Counted from the stretch's first letter, positions 8,244 through 17,152 are shown. The stretch is DNA of 64,000 bases from Pseudomonas viridiflava (GCF_900582195.1 NZ_UTHA01000311.1:103402-167401), one strand, 5' to 3'. Notes: generated from the letters alone by a model not told the origin. Translations and numbers: made by a program.

Positions 8244-10757
8244 TTAGCGCAGAGGCCAATGTTGATGACAGGCGTGACGCACGGCGGCGGCGCTGCTCAG
8301 TTTGAGCAGGTCGCGGCTGAGGCGCTGACATTCAGCTTCGTGCAGCTGGCGCACGCGATCCTTGATTTCACCGATCTGCACCGGGCTGACCGACAGTTCG
8401 GTGACGCCCAGACCGATCAACACCGGTGTGGCCAGCGGATCAGAGGCGAGGGCGCCGCAGACACCGACCCAGCGTTTGTGCACCGCCGCGCCTTCGCAGG
8501 TCATGGCGATCAGGCGCAGCAGCGCCGGGTGCAGGGCGTCGACGCGGGCGGCCAGACCGGCGTGATCGCGGTCCATGGCCAGGGTGTATTGCGACAAATC
8601 GTTGGTGCCTATCGAGAGGAAGTCGGCGTGTTCGGCGAGTTGTTCGGCTTGCAGCGCGGCGGCGGGGACTTCGATCATCACGCCGATTTCCGGGCGCTGA
8701 GCGATATTCATCTCCAGGCACAGCGCATCAACGCGCTGGCGAATGTGCAGCAGCTCATCCACTTCAGTGACCATCGGCAACAGGATTCGGCAACGACGCA
8801 GCGGGCTGACTTGCAGCAGCGCGCGCAATTGTTGATCGAGGATTTCCGGGCGGGCCTGAGCCAGGCGAATGCCACGCAGGCCGAGTACCGGGTTGGCTTC
8901 GATCGGCAGCGGCAGGTAATCGAGTTGCTTGTCGCCGCCGACGTCGATGGTGCGGATGATCACCGACTGGTCGCCCATCGCATCCAGCACGCCTTGATAA
9001 GTCGCACGCTGTTCTTCGACATCCGGCGCGGTCTGACGATCAACGAAGAGGAACTCGGTGCGCAGCAGACCGACGCCATCGGCGCCGTTGGCAAAAGCAT
9101 CTGCCGCTTCAGCGCTGGAGGCGACGTTGGCGACGACTTCGATGGCCACGCCATTGCGGGTTTCGGCCGGCAAATGTGCCTTGGCTTGTTGCGCGTCGCG
9201 GCGTTGCTGACGGTCGATTTGCGCCTGTTGCACTTCGGCCAGACGTTCGGCATTTGGCGTCAGTTCGAGGCGACCACCGTCGGCGTCGAGCACCACCGAT
9301 TGCCCTTGCGGTTGATCAAGCAATACCGAACCCAATGCAACCATGCACGGCAGACCTTTGCCACGAGCGAGAATCGCCACATGGGAGGTCGCGCCACCCT
9401 CGGCCATGCACAACCCGGCGACACCTTGGGCGCTGAGTTGCAGCAGATCCGATGGCGTCAGCTCATGAGCAGCAACAATGGCGCCGGCCGGCACATCGTA
9501 ATGCCAGGCTTCACCGAGTAACGCACGCAGCACGCGTTGTTTGAGATCGCGCAGATCGTTGGCGCGCTCAGCCAGCAATGCGCTGCCGGTGTCTTGCAGC
9601 ACTTGGCATTGCACATCGATCGACTGACTCCATGCGTGAGTGGCAGCGCTGCCTTGTGCGATGGAGCGTTGCGCGGCATCGAGCAGCGCCGGGTCCTCCA
9701 GCAGTGCCAGATGCGCGGCGAAGATCGCTTCCTCGTCGATGTTCCTGTGCTTTTTCGCTTGAGCGAGGGTGCCGTCGATTTCACTGCGCACCTGATCCAG
9801 CGCAGCCTCAAGCACCTGCTGTTGTTGCAGTGGATCATGATTGCCCGCATCCACCGGCAAGCTGATCGCATTCAAACGATACAGCGGCCCACCGACCAGT
9901 CCCGGCGCGGCGCAGACACCGTGCAATACGCCAGCCTCGGCCGGACGCTTAAGCGCTACGACACTCACCGGCGCTGCTGCGTGATGATCATCGGGCAGCG
10001 CCGTGGCCAGCGCGGTGAGCAATGCTTGCAATGCTGCCTCAGCATCCGGCCCCTGACAGCTGACCTGCACTTCGTCCTGCTCACCAACCGCCAGGCCCAT
10101 CAATCCAATGAGGCTGTTGCACTGCGCCGACTTCCCGGCGAAGTGCAGTTGCGACTGGCTTTTGAAACCTTGCGCGGTCTGTCGAATCAACGCCGCCGGG
10201 CGTGCATGCAGACCGCCGCGATGGGCCACCCGCACATGCCCGTGAAACTCTGGCCCGCCCATCTCTTCGACATTCGCCGCCGAACCGTTGCGCGCAATAA
10301 TGTGCAACAACGGCTCGCCAACCTTCACCGCTTTAAGCGTGATCGGGCGTACCTGAAAATCCTGGCTATTCGTCAGGATCAACAGGCTGACCAGGCTTTT
10401 GCAGTGCTGGCCGACCTTGTCCAGGTCATAGCGCAACAACGGCTGGCCCTTGCTGACACGCGTGCCATCCTTGACCAGCATCGAGAAGCCATCGCCGTTG
10501 AGTTCAACGGTGTCGAGGCCCAGATGCAGGAGGATTTCCGCGCCATTGTCGGCACGCACAGTGAGCGCGTGGCCAGTGCGCGCGACGTGAATGATCACTC
10601 CTGCGCACGGTGAGTACAGCGTGTCGTTGATCGGGTCGATGGCAATGCCGTCACCCATCGCGCCGCTGGCGAACACCGCGTCCGGAACGTTGGCGAGCGT
10701 GAGCACCGGACCGCTGAGCGGGGCGCTGAGGGTCAGCTCTTTATTGTTGTTGTACAT
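8244..10757 (-). CDS. nagF: PTS multiphosphoryl transfer protein EIIA-HPr-EI
   Basis: This 837-residue cytoplasmic protein carries the whole phosphoryl relay from PEP to NagE. Domains in order are: a glucose-type EIIA (~20-150, His78 in LLHLGL); HPr (~172-260, His184 in GGLHARPAAL); and enzyme I (~280-837, His459 in EGGATSHVAI, with the PEP-binding signature SIGTNDLSQYTLAMDR near the C-terminus). The start at ATG 10757 has only a weak ribosome site (gagcc). The gene lies between the SIS-domain gene and nagE on the same strand, the order I recall for the Pseudomonas nag operon (PA3757-PA3761). Confidence 0.95.
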   Translation of the reverse strand: MYNNNKELTLSAPLSGPVLTLANVPDAVFASGAMGDGIAIDPINDTLYSPCAGVIIHVARTGHALTVRADNGAEILLHLGLDTVELNGDGFSMLVKDGTRVSKGQPLLRYDLDKVGQHCKSLVSLLILTNSQDFQVRPITLKAVKVGEPLLHIIARNGSAANVEEMGGPEFHGHVRVAHRGGLHARPAALIRQTAQGFKSQSQLHFAGKSAQCNSLIGLMGLAVGEQDEVQVSCQGPDAEAALQALLTALATALPDDHHAAAPVSVVALKRPAEAGVLHGVCAAPGLVGGPLYRLNAISLPVDAGNHDPLQQQQVLEAALDQVRSEIDGTLAQAKKHRNIDEEAIFAAHLALLEDPALLDAAQRSIAQGSAATHAWSQSIDVQCQVLQDTGSALLAERANDLRDLKQRVLRALLGEAWHYDVPAGAIVAAHELTPSDLLQLSAQGVAGLCMAEGGATSHVAILARGKGLPCMVALGSVLLDQPQGQSVVLDADGGRLELTPNAERLAEVQQAQIDRQQRRDAQQAKAHLPAETRNGVAIEVVANVASSAEAADAFANGADGVGLLRTEFLFVDRQTAPDVEEQRATYQGVLDAMGDQSVIIRTIDVGGDKQLDYLPLPIEANPVLGLRGIRLAQARPEILDQQLRALLQVSPLRRCRILLPMVTEVDELLHIRQRVDALCLEMNIAQRPEIGVMIEVPAAALQAEQLAEHADFLSIGTNDLSQYTLAMDRDHAGLAARVDALHPALLRLIAMTCEGAAVHKRWVGVCGALASDPLATPVLIGLGVTELSVSPVQIGEIKDRVRQLHEAECQRLSRDLLKLSSAAAVRHACHQHWPLR

Positions 10758-10791
10758 GGCTCGGTCTCATCAGGTCTGCAGTCATTCGGAC

Positions 10792-11814
10792 TTAGTGCGT
10801 GCGGGTCACTTTGCTCAGGTGGCGTGGCTGATCCGGGTCCATGCCACGGGCCACGGCCAGACCGGCGGCCATCACGTAGAAACTCTGGATCGCCAGAATC
10901 GGATCGAGGGCCGGGTGTTCGGCACGGGTCAGGGTCAGGTCGCGCTCGGTCACGTCATCCGGTGCGGCGAGCAATACGCGAGCGCCGCGTTGACGCATTT
11001 CTGCGGCCAGACTCAACAGGCCGGCCTGTTCGGCGCCGCGTGGGGCGAAGACCAGCAACGGATAGTGTTCGTCGATCAGGGCCATCGGGCCGTGACGTAC
11101 TTCGGCGCTGCTGAAGGCTTCGGCCTGAATCGCTGAGGTTTCCTTGAATTTCAACGCAGCCTCTTGAGCAATGGCAAAACCGGCGCCACGACCGATGACC
11201 ATCAAACGCTCGCAATCGCGCAGGGCTTCGATGGCCACGCTCCAGTCCTGTTTCGCTGCTTCGCGCAGGCCTTCCGGCAGGGCGTTGCCGGCCTCCAGCA
11301 ACTCGCTGTCCTCTTTCCAGTGCGCGATTAAACGGGCGCTGGCGCTGAGGGTGGCGATAAAGCTCTTGGTCGCAGCGACACTGCTTTCCGTACCGGCGAG
11401 CAATGGCACGCTGAATTCACAGGCTGCTTCCAAGGGCGAATCGGCAGCGTTGACCATCGACACACTGAGCGCGCCACGCTTGCGCAACAGACGCAGGCTG
11501 TTGACCAGATCCGGGCTCTGCCCCGATTGCGAAAACGCGAACGCGACCTGGCCGCTGACCTTCAACGGCGCCTGCTGCATGGTCACCACCGACATCGGCA
11601 GCGACGCCACCGGCACGCCCAGTTGCTGCATGGTCAGGTAGGCGAAATAGCTCGCCGCGTGGTCGGAGCTGCCGCGCGCAACCGTCATCGCCACTTGTGG
11701 TGGCTGACGGCGCAGGCGTCCGGCGATCTCGATCATCTGCGGGTCGAGCTGTTGCAGTTGGGCTTGCACGGCCTCGAACGAGGACAGCGCCTCCTCAAGC
11801 ATTTTTGAAGTCAA
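10792..11814 (-). CDS. SIS-domain glucosamine-6-phosphate deaminase/isomerase (NagB-II/AgaS type)
   Basis: This 340-residue protein has two SIS sugar-isomerase domains (TVARGSSDHAASYFAYLTMQ; FAFSQSGQSPDLV; ETSAIQAEAFSSAEVRHGP). By family and context it should convert glucosamine-6-P, made by NagA, into fructose-6-P and ammonia; it lacks the glutaminase domain of GlmS. The start is probably TTG 11814, which has GGAG 6 bases upstream; the first ATG at 11802 would leave that site 18 bases away. Either way the gene overlaps the end of nagA, so translation is likely coupled. Older annotations call this family an aminotransferase. Confidence 0.85.
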   Translation of the reverse strand: MTSKMLEEALSSFEAVQAQLQQLDPQMIEIAGRLRRQPPQVAMTVARGSSDHAASYFAYLTMQQLGVPVASLPMSVVTMQQAPLKVSGQVAFAFSQSGQSPDLVNSLRLLRKRGALSVSMVNAADSPLEAACEFSVPLLAGTESSVAATKSFIATLSASARLIAHWKEDSELLEAGNALPEGLREAAKQDWSVAIEALRDCERLMVIGRGAGFAIAQEAALKFKETSAIQAEAFSSAEVRHGPMALIDEHYPLLVFAPRGAEQAGLLSLAAEMRQRGARVLLAAPDDVTERDLTLTRAEHPALDPILAIQSFYVMAAGLAVARGMDPDQPRHLSKVTRTH

Positions 11815-12901
11815 TGTCTTCTCCTTCGACCATGACGGCGGTCAGTGTGAGTGAGCGATCCAGCCGCACGCAGTCGGCCCAGGCGCCAGGTGCAAGGCGC
11901 CCGCGTTCGTTGATGCCGAGGTAGTCGGCGGGGAATTGCGACAGACGTTGCGAGGCTTCGGCGATCGGCAAACCGATCTTCACCAGATTGCGCAGGGCCT
12001 GATCCATGGTCAGTGTGCTGCCGGCCAAGGTGCCGTCGGGCAGGCGCACGCCGCCCAGGCATTTGGTCACGGTATGGCTGCCGAGCTTGTACTCGCCGTC
12101 GGGCATGCCGGCGGCAGCGGTCGAATCGGTGACGCAATACAGGCACGGAATCGAGCGCAGAGCTACGCGAATGGCACCGGGGTGCACGTGCAGCAGATCC
12201 GGAATCAGCTCGGCGAATTTGGCGTGGGCCAGCGCGGCGCCGACGATGCCCGGCTCGCGGTGATGCAGCGGGCTCATGGCGTTGTAGAGGTGAGTGAAAC
12301 TGGTGGCGCCGGCCTCCAGGGCGGCGACGCCTTCCTCGTAACTGCCGAGGGTGTGGCCGATCTGCATGCGCACGCCACGGCTGCTCAGTTCACGAATCAA
12401 CGCGTCGTGGCCGGCGATTTCCGGAGCGATGGTGATCACCCGGATCGGTGCCAGTGCCAGGTACTCTTCGACTTCAGCCATCAATGCGGTGTGGGCGAAA
12501 TTCGGTTGTGCACCGAGTTTGCCGGGGTTGATGTACGGGCCTTCGAGGTGGACGCCGAGGACGCGCGCGGCACCTTTCGGACGCTGCTCGCAGAACGCTC
12601 CGACTTCCTTCAAAACCCTGGAGATCTCGGCACTCGGCGCGGTCATGGTGGTGGCCAGCAGCGAAGTGGTGCCGAAACGCACGTGGGTTCTGGTGATGGT
12701 TTCGAAAGCGCTGGTGCCTTCCATGATGTCCTTGCCACCGCCGCCGTGGACATGCAGGTCGATGAAACCCGGCAGCAGATAGGGCAGGTCATTGCTCGCC
12801 GGATCGCAGGGCACGCCTTCGATCGAGACGACTTTGCCGTGTTCGTGGACCAGCCGGCCGCGAATCCAGCCGCTGGCGGTGAGGATGTTGTCTTCGGACA
12901 T
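11795..12901 (-). CDS. nagA: N-acetylglucosamine-6-phosphate deacetylase
   Basis: This 368-residue amidohydrolase converts GlcNAc-6-P to glucosamine-6-P and acetate. Visible motifs are the metal-binding FIDLHVHGGGGKDIMEG near residue 50, GVHLEGPYINPGKLGAQ, QIGHTLGSYEEG, FTHLYNAMSPLHHREPG and the catalytic-Asp region CVTDSTAAAGMPDGEY. The start is ATG 12901. The 3' end overlaps the SIS-domain gene. Second gene of the operon, 24 bases after nagR. Confidence 0.96.
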   Translation of the reverse strand: MSEDNILTASGWIRGRLVHEHGKVVSIEGVPCDPASNDLPYLLPGFIDLHVHGGGGKDIMEGTSAFETITRTHVRFGTTSLLATTMTAPSAEISRVLKEVGAFCEQRPKGAARVLGVHLEGPYINPGKLGAQPNFAHTALMAEVEEYLALAPIRVITIAPEIAGHDALIRELSSRGVRMQIGHTLGSYEEGVAALEAGATSFTHLYNAMSPLHHREPGIVGAALAHAKFAELIPDLLHVHPGAIRVALRSIPCLYCVTDSTAAAGMPDGEYKLGSHTVTKCLGGVRLPDGTLAGSTLTMDQALRNLVKIGLPIAEASQRLSQFPADYLGINERGRLAPGAWADCVRLDRSLTLTAVMVEGEDIDFKNA

Positions 12902-12925
12902 TTTGATTCTCGCTTTTGGCTGCGC

Positions 12926-13657
12926 TTAACGGCGCAGCTCTGCAACAAAGTCGTAGTAGTCGTTGCGGCAATAGGTGTCGGTGACTTCGATCGGTGTGTT
13001 GTCTTCCAGATAGCCGACCCGGGTCATCAGCAGCATCGCGGTGCCGGGGGCGATGCCGACCAGCGCGGCGAACTCGTCCGAGGCGTTGATTGCCTGGATG
13101 TGCTGCAAGGCGCGGACGATCGGTTTGCCGATGCCGTCGAGGTATTCGTAGAGCGAATCGCCGACCAGTTGCGGCTTGGGCATGATCGAGGCGGGCAGGG
13201 TGCTCATCTCGATGGCCATGACCGTGTCATCGGCTTTGCGCAGACGTTTCATGCGCGCGACCTTGTCGTTCGGCGACAGGCTGAGGCGGATCAGTTCTTC
13301 GTGAGTCGGCAGGGTGATTTCGCGCTCCAGCCACTGCGAGCTGGGTACGAAGCCCTTGAGGCGCAGCATCTCGCTGAAACCGGAGAGGCGCGACAGCGGT
13401 TGTTCGAGGCGCGGGGTGATGAACGTGCCGGAACCTTGCAGGCGACGGATCAGACCTTGATCAAGCAGAACTTCCAGCGCTTTGCGTGCCGTCACCCGGG
13501 AGATGCCCAGTTGCTCGCTGAGGTTGCGTTCCGAAGGCATCGCCTGCTCGGACTTCCACTGCCCGGCATGAATCGCCGCTTCCAGATTGCGTGCCAGTTG
13601 CAGGTACAGCGGCGTCGGCTGGGAGTCGTCCGGACGTAGGGTATGGAGGTCGTTCAT
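12926..13657 (-). CDS. nagR: GntR/HutC-family transcriptional regulator of the nag operon
   Basis: This 243-residue protein has an N-terminal winged helix-turn-helix (SEQLGISRVTARKALEVLLDQGLI, RLQGSGTFI) and a C-terminal HutC/UTRA ligand-binding domain, which in relatives binds amino-sugar phosphates. I chose ATG 13657 (MNDLHTLRPDD) because GGA lies at a usable distance; ATG 13666 and the longer frame to 13723 lack a site and would cover the operator. It heads the nag operon and very likely represses it through the two matching sites at 13716 and 13789. Confidence 0.92.
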   Translation of the reverse strand: MNDLHTLRPDDSQPTPLYLQLARNLEAAIHAGQWKSEQAMPSERNLSEQLGISRVTARKALEVLLDQGLIRRLQGSGTFITPRLEQPLSRLSGFSEMLRLKGFVPSSQWLEREITLPTHEELIRLSLSPNDKVARMKRLRKADDTVMAIEMSTLPASIMPKPQLVGDSLYEYLDGIGKPIVRALQHIQAINASDEFAALVGIAPGTAMLLMTRVGYLEDNTPIEVTDTYCRNDYYDFVAELRR

Positions 13658-13715
13658 GTAGGGCATTTCCGTCGCGAGTATAGGATTGTTGTGGCTCGCT
13701 TGTGGGGCGGAAATT

Positions 13716-13733
13716 AATACCACTTGAATACCA
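13716..13733. promoter_or_regulatory. Putative NagR operator, nagR-proximal
   Basis: aataccacttgaatacca, a TGGTATT-type sequence typical of GntR/HutC operators, lies 59 bases upstream of the nagR start. Thirteen bases (aataccacttgaa) recur in inverse orientation at 13789-13805. Confidence 0.65.
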
Positions 13734-13788
13734 TGTCAACGCGATGAAACGGCGTCATGTGCAATGGATTGGCGGTATTCAGCGGATG

Positions 13789-13805
13789 TGGTTTCAAGTG
13801 GTATT
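13789..13805. promoter_or_regulatory. Putative NagR operator, distal
   Basis: tggtttcaagtggtatt is the inverted counterpart of the site at 13716, centred about 72 bases from it (roughly seven helical turns). The match suggests paired binding by the regulator. Confidence 0.6.
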
Positions 13806-13824
13806 AGGGGTGGGCTATGAAAAG

Positions 13825-13906
13825 CAAAAGATCGCAGCCTGCGGCAGCGCCTACAGTTGAGAGTGGTATCACCTCTGTAGGCGCTGCCGCAGGCTGCGAT
13901 CTTTTG
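13825..13906. repeat. Perfect inverted repeat (32-bp arms), REP-type element
   Basis: Two identical 32-base arms in opposite orientation (left starts caaaagatcgcagcctgcgg) are separated by 18 bases. It lies between the nag operator region and the L,D-transpeptidase stop at 13941. It could fold as a long hairpin and act as a terminator for the transpeptidase gene as well as a repeat element. Confidence 0.85.
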
Positions 13907-13940
13907 ATTTATTTTTTTGTGGGTGACCAGCGGTCGCTGC

Positions 13941-14456
13941 TCAAGGGCGGATTTCGACCATCGTGCCGTCCGGCACCAGATTCCACACTTCGCGCATGTC
14001 GACGTTACGCATGGCGACGCAGCCGTCAGTCCAGTCGAGGGTGTGGAACAGGTCTTCCGGGGTTTCTTCCGAATCCGGCGTGCCGTGGATCATGATCATC
14101 CCGCCGGGCTCGACGCCTTCACGCCGGGCGCGGGCCGAGTCGCTGATGTTCGGGTAGGAAATGTGCATCGACAGATTGAATTTGTCGCTGGTCTTGCGCC
14201 AGTCGATCCAATAGAAACCTTCCGGTGTGCGTTTGTCGCCTTCAATCAGTTTCGGGCCTTTTTTCGCGCCCTTGCCCAGGGAAATGCGATAGGTTTTCAG
14301 CGGCTTGCCGTCGGCGATCAGCTGCAATTGATGAGCCGATTTGAGCACCAGGACTTTTTCGATAAGCGGGGTATTCGAAGGCGTCACAGTGGTCACGAAT
14401 GACGCTTGGGAGACGGTAACGAACGACAGGCAGAACAGGGCAAGCAACCAGCGCAT
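13941..14456 (-). CDS. L,D-transpeptidase family (YkuD-domain) periplasmic protein
   Basis: This 171-residue protein has an N-terminal signal peptide (MRWLLALFCLSFVTVSQA). The YkuD catalytic signature is present: His124 in MIMIHGTPDSEE and Cys146 in DWTDGCVAMRN. Such enzymes cross-link or modify peptidoglycan, or attach proteins to it, in the periplasm. It is short and lacks LysM or peptidoglycan-binding repeats, like the YafK/ErfK-type single-domain forms. It is a single gene transcribed away from the Nudix genes; ATG 14456 directly precedes the signal sequence. Confidence 0.88.
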   Translation of the reverse strand: MRWLLALFCLSFVTVSQASFVTTVTPSNTPLIEKVLVLKSAHQLQLIADGKPLKTYRISLGKGAKKGPKLIEGDKRTPEGFYWIDWRKTSDKFNLSMHISYPNISDSARARREGVEPGGMIMIHGTPDSEETPEDLFHTLDWTDGCVAMRNVDMREVWNLVPDGTMVEIRP

Positions 14457-14504
14457 TGAAACGATTCCCCAGGGAGTGACGCAGATATTTTATTTATGGA
14501 TATT

Positions 14505-15056
14505 TTAGGTGATGGCAGGCTGAGCGAGCGGCGGAATCGATTCCGAACGAACTGGATACGCCTCGATACGCCGATCAGCGAAGAAGCATTCTAAGGTACG
14601 CCCCACCGTGCGGAAAGCCAGCTCGTCCCAGGGAATGTCGGCTTCGTCGAATAGTTGCACTTCAAGGCTCTCGGGGCCGGCGGCAAAGTCCAGATCGACC
14701 AGCTCGGCACGGAAGAACACATGCACCTGACTGATGTGCGGCACGTCGATCAGCGTGTAGATGCTCAGGTTGCGCACCCGGGCGCAGGCTTCTTCTGCGG
14801 TTTCGCGTACGGCGGCCTGCTCGATGGTCTCGCCGTTCTCCATGAAGCCTGCCGGCAACGTCCAGTAGCCGAGACGCGGCTCGATGGCGCGGCGGCAGAG
14901 CAACACTTTCGTGCCCCAGGTCGGTACGCAACCGGCGACGATATTGGGGTTCTGATAGTGAATGGTCTGACAGCTGTCACAGACAAATCGCAGCCGCGAA
15001 TCGCCTTCGGGGATGCGCTGGGTGACCGGGTTACCGCAGTGGCTGCAAAATTTCAT
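14505..15056 (-). CDS. Zinc-ribbon Nudix hydrolase
   Basis: This 183-residue protein starts with a four-cysteine zinc ribbon (MKFCSHCGNP ... FVCDSCQ), followed by a Nudix box (GFMENGETIEQAAVRETAEEA). The layout resembles NudC-like NAD or nucleotide-sugar pyrophosphatases, but the substrate cannot be told from sequence. I chose ATG 15056 because AGGAAG lies 8 bases upstream; a longer frame to 15188 would run into the divergent upstream region. It is divergent from a second Nudix gene at 15204. Confidence 0.88.
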   Translation of the reverse strand: MKFCSHCGNPVTQRIPEGDSRLRFVCDSCQTIHYQNPNIVAGCVPTWGTKVLLCRRAIEPRLGYWTLPAGFMENGETIEQAAVRETAEEACARVRNLSIYTLIDVPHISQVHVFFRAELVDLDFAAGPESLEVQLFDEADIPWDELAFRTVGRTLECFFADRRIEAYPVRSESIPPLAQPAIT

Positions 15057-15203
15057 GCTGGGCTTCCTGAATGCTGCGCCTATCTTGGCGTGCAGCGGTG
15101 TCGGTCGGCAAGTTGTCGTTTCGCGACACGACGGGTTTCGGGGGCTTGGGCGCTCGCATTGATTGGTGCATGATGCAGGGTAAGGCACTGATCGAGAACA
15201 CTC

Positions 15204-15803
15204 ATGCTGGACGAGCTACTGCATAGGGTAAGCAACCACACACCGCGCACGCTGGAGACCGACACACGTTTCCCCGAGGCCGCCGTTCTGGTGCCGATCA
15301 CCCGCAGTGACGAGCCGGAACTGCTACTGACTCTGCGCGCCAGCGGGCTTTCGACCCACGGTGGCGAAGTCGCCTTCCCTGGGGGGCGCCGCGATCCGGA
15401 AGACCCGGACCTGATCTTCACCGCGCTACGCGAAGCCGAAGAAGAAATCGGCCTGCCGCCGGGCCTGGTAGAAGTCATTGGTCCACTCAGCCCCTTGATT
15501 TCCCTGCACGGCATCAAGGTCACACCGTATGTCGGCGTCATCCCCGATTTTGTCGAGTACCGCGCCAACGATGCCGAAATCGCAGCCGTGTTCAGCGTGC
15601 CGCTGGAGTTTTTCCGCAAAGACCCTCGCGAGCACACTCACCGTATCGACTATCAGGGGCGCAGCTGGTACGTGCCGAGTTATCGATTTGGTGAATACAA
15701 GATCTGGGGGCTGACGGCGATCATGATCGTAGAGTTGATCAACCTGCTCTATGACGCGAAAATCAGCCTGCATGAGCCCCCCAAAAGCTTTATCAATACC
15801 TGA
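15204..15803 (+). CDS. CoA pyrophosphatase-type Nudix hydrolase (NudL-like)
   Basis: This 199-residue protein has a Nudix box in GGEVAFPGGRRDPEDPDLIF-TALREAEEEIGLPP, preceded by LVPITRSDEPELLLTLRASGLSTHGGEVAFPGG, which fits the CoA-pyrophosphatase (YeaB/NudL) subgroup. It would cleave CoA to 4'-phosphopantetheine and 3',5'-ADP. It starts at ATG 15204 and heads a run of three plus-strand genes (this one, the carbonic-anhydrase-like gene and DUF1289) with short or overlapping joints. Confidence 0.88.
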   Translation: MLDELLHRVSNHTPRTLETDTRFPEAAVLVPITRSDEPELLLTLRASGLSTHGGEVAFPGGRRDPEDPDLIFTALREAEEEIGLPPGLVEVIGPLSPLISLHGIKVTPYVGVIPDFVEYRANDAEIAAVFSVPLEFFRKDPREHTHRIDYQGRSWYVPSYRFGEYKIWGLTAIMIVELINLLYDAKISLHEPPKSFINT

Positions 15804-15850
15804 AGCCGTCGTTCGAACGGTCATTCACCGTGAGCCCTGAGGGAAACAAG

Positions 15851-16375
15851 ATGAAATACCGCTTGGGCGACGCCCGTGTCGAGACCCACCCACAGAGCTG
15901 GGTCGCCCCCAATGCCGTGCTGGTGGGCAAGGTCAGACTCGAAGAGGGCGCCAACGTCTGGTTCAACGCTGTGCTGCGTGGCGACAACGAACTGATCCTG
16001 ATCGGCAAGAACAGCAATGTGCAGGACGGCACGGTGATGCACACCGACATGGGATTTCCGCTGACCATCGGTACCGGCGTGACCATCGGCCATAACGCCA
16101 TGCTGCATGGCTGCACGGTTGGTGATTACAGTCTGATTGGTATCAATGCGGTGATTCTCAACGGCGCGAAGATCGGCAAGAACTGCATCATCGGCGCCAA
16201 CTCGCTGATCGGCGAAGGCAAGGACATTCCTGACGGCTCGCTGGTGATGGGCTCGCCGGGCAAGGTCGTGCGCGAGCTGACCGAGCCGCAGAAGAAAATG
16301 CTTGAAGCCAGTGCTGCCCACTATGTGCATAACTCCCAGCGTTATGCGCGCGATCTGGTTGAGCAGGAAGAATGA
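15851..16375 (+). CDS. Gamma-class carbonic-anhydrase-like hexapeptide-repeat protein (YrdA/PaaY family)
   Basis: This 174-residue protein is a left-handed beta-helix with hexapeptide repeats (VLVGKVRLEEGANVWFNAVLRGD, IGKNSNVQDGTVMHTD, IGHNAMLHGCTVGDYSLIG). The metal-ligand His pattern of gamma carbonic anhydrases is visible (MHTD, GHNAMLHG). In this subfamily many members have weak or no carbonic anhydrase activity, so the function remains tentative. I chose ATG 15851 because of GAGGGA 6-8 bases upstream. Its stop overlaps the ATG of the DUF1289 gene. Confidence 0.92.
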   Translation: MKYRLGDARVETHPQSWVAPNAVLVGKVRLEEGANVWFNAVLRGDNELILIGKNSNVQDGTVMHTDMGFPLTIGTGVTIGHNAMLHGCTVGDYSLIGINAVILNGAKIGKNCIIGANSLIGEGKDIPDGSLVMGSPGKVVRELTEPQKKMLEASAAHYVHNSQRYARDLVEQEE

Positions 16376-16587
16376 GCACGCCCGAAAGACCGGTCGCCTC
16401 GCCATGCGTAAATATTTGTGCGCTGGATGAGGCTGACATCTGTACTGGCTGCCAGCGTACGGTCGAGGAGATCACCCGCTGGGGCCGCATGACCAACGAC
16501 GAGCGCCGCGTGGTGCTGGGGTTGTGTCATGAGCGGGCGAAGGCAAGTGGGTTGGTGTGGATGATCCCTGGCAAATCAGGCGTCTGA
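16372..16587 (+). CDS. DUF1289 small cysteine-rich protein
   Basis: This 71-residue protein has the DUF1289 signature: SPCVNICALDEADICTGCQRT followed by EITRWGRMTNDERR. Four cysteines suggest a metal site or Fe-S-like ligand set. The function is unknown. The start ATGA overlaps the stop of the carbonic-anhydrase-like gene, so the two are translationally coupled. Confidence 0.92.
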   Translation: MSTPERPVASPCVNICALDEADICTGCQRTVEEITRWGRMTNDERRVVLGLCHERAKASGLVWMIPGKSGV

Positions 16588-16628
16588 ACTACCGCTTTCG
16601 CGAGCAGGCCGCTACTGTCACTGCAACT

Positions 16629-16668
16629 ATTGGCGCAATACCATCGCTCAAGTAACCTGTGCGCCAAT
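16629..16668. promoter_or_regulatory. Perfect 9-bp inverted repeat upstream of the VUT-family gene
   Basis: attggcgca at 16629-16637 and tgcgccaat at 16660-16668, with 22 bases between, end 16 bases before the ATG at 16685. It could be a 5' leader hairpin or a dimeric-regulator site. It does not match any preQ1 riboswitch consensus I know. Confidence 0.5.
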
Positions 16669-16684
16669 CTGACAGGTCGCCCCC

Positions 16685-17152
16685 ATGATTTTCCTCATCG
16701 CCTACATCAGCAGCGTCGTGCTGATCAACTTCGCCTTTTCCACCGCGCCGCACCTGGACATCATCTGGTCGGCCTGGGGTGGCTTGGTGTTCGTGTTGCG
16801 CGACATGGTGCAAACCCGCTTCGGCCACGGCGCGATCGTCGCGATGCTGGCGGCACTGGTGCTGTCTTACGTCACGTCGGATCCGTCCATCGCGCTGGCC
16901 AGCGCCACGGCGTTCGCGGTCTCCGAGTGTATCGACTGGCTGGTGTTCAGCATCACCAAGCGACCGTTGCGCGACCGCTTGTGGATCAGTTCGGCACTGA
17001 GCATTCCCCTCGATACCTTCATCTTCTTCGGCATGATCGACCTGCTGACACCACCGGTAATCATCACCGCGCTGGCCTCCAAGTTCGCGGGCGTGACGGC
17101 TGTCTGGCTGATCATGGCCTGGCGTGAGCGCAAACAGGCCGTCGCCGGCTGA
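16685..17152 (+). CDS. VUT-family integral membrane protein (queuosine-precursor-transporter-like)
   Basis: This 155-residue, very hydrophobic protein has about five membrane segments (residues ~3-20, 25-45, 52-75, 98-118, 128-148). Charged loops such as RDMVQTRFGHGA and the AVSECIDWLVF segment fit the VUT/YhhQ family, whose best-known members import preQ0/preQ1. It is shorter than E. coli YhhQ (about 220 aa). Start ATG 16685 has caggt 8 bases upstream. The substrate is not proven. Confidence 0.78.
   Translation: MIFLIAYISSVVLINFAFSTAPHLDIIWSAWGGLVFVLRDMVQTRFGHGAIVAMLAALVLSYVTSDPSIALASATAFAVSECIDWLVFSITKRPLRDRLWISSALSIPLDTFIFFGMIDLLTPPVIITALASKFAGVTAVWLIMAWRERKQAVAG

Noticed and set aside
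11936..13639. 567-codon plus-strand frame opposite nagA and nagR
   Set aside because: It crosses two real genes and their joint; codon-bias artefact.
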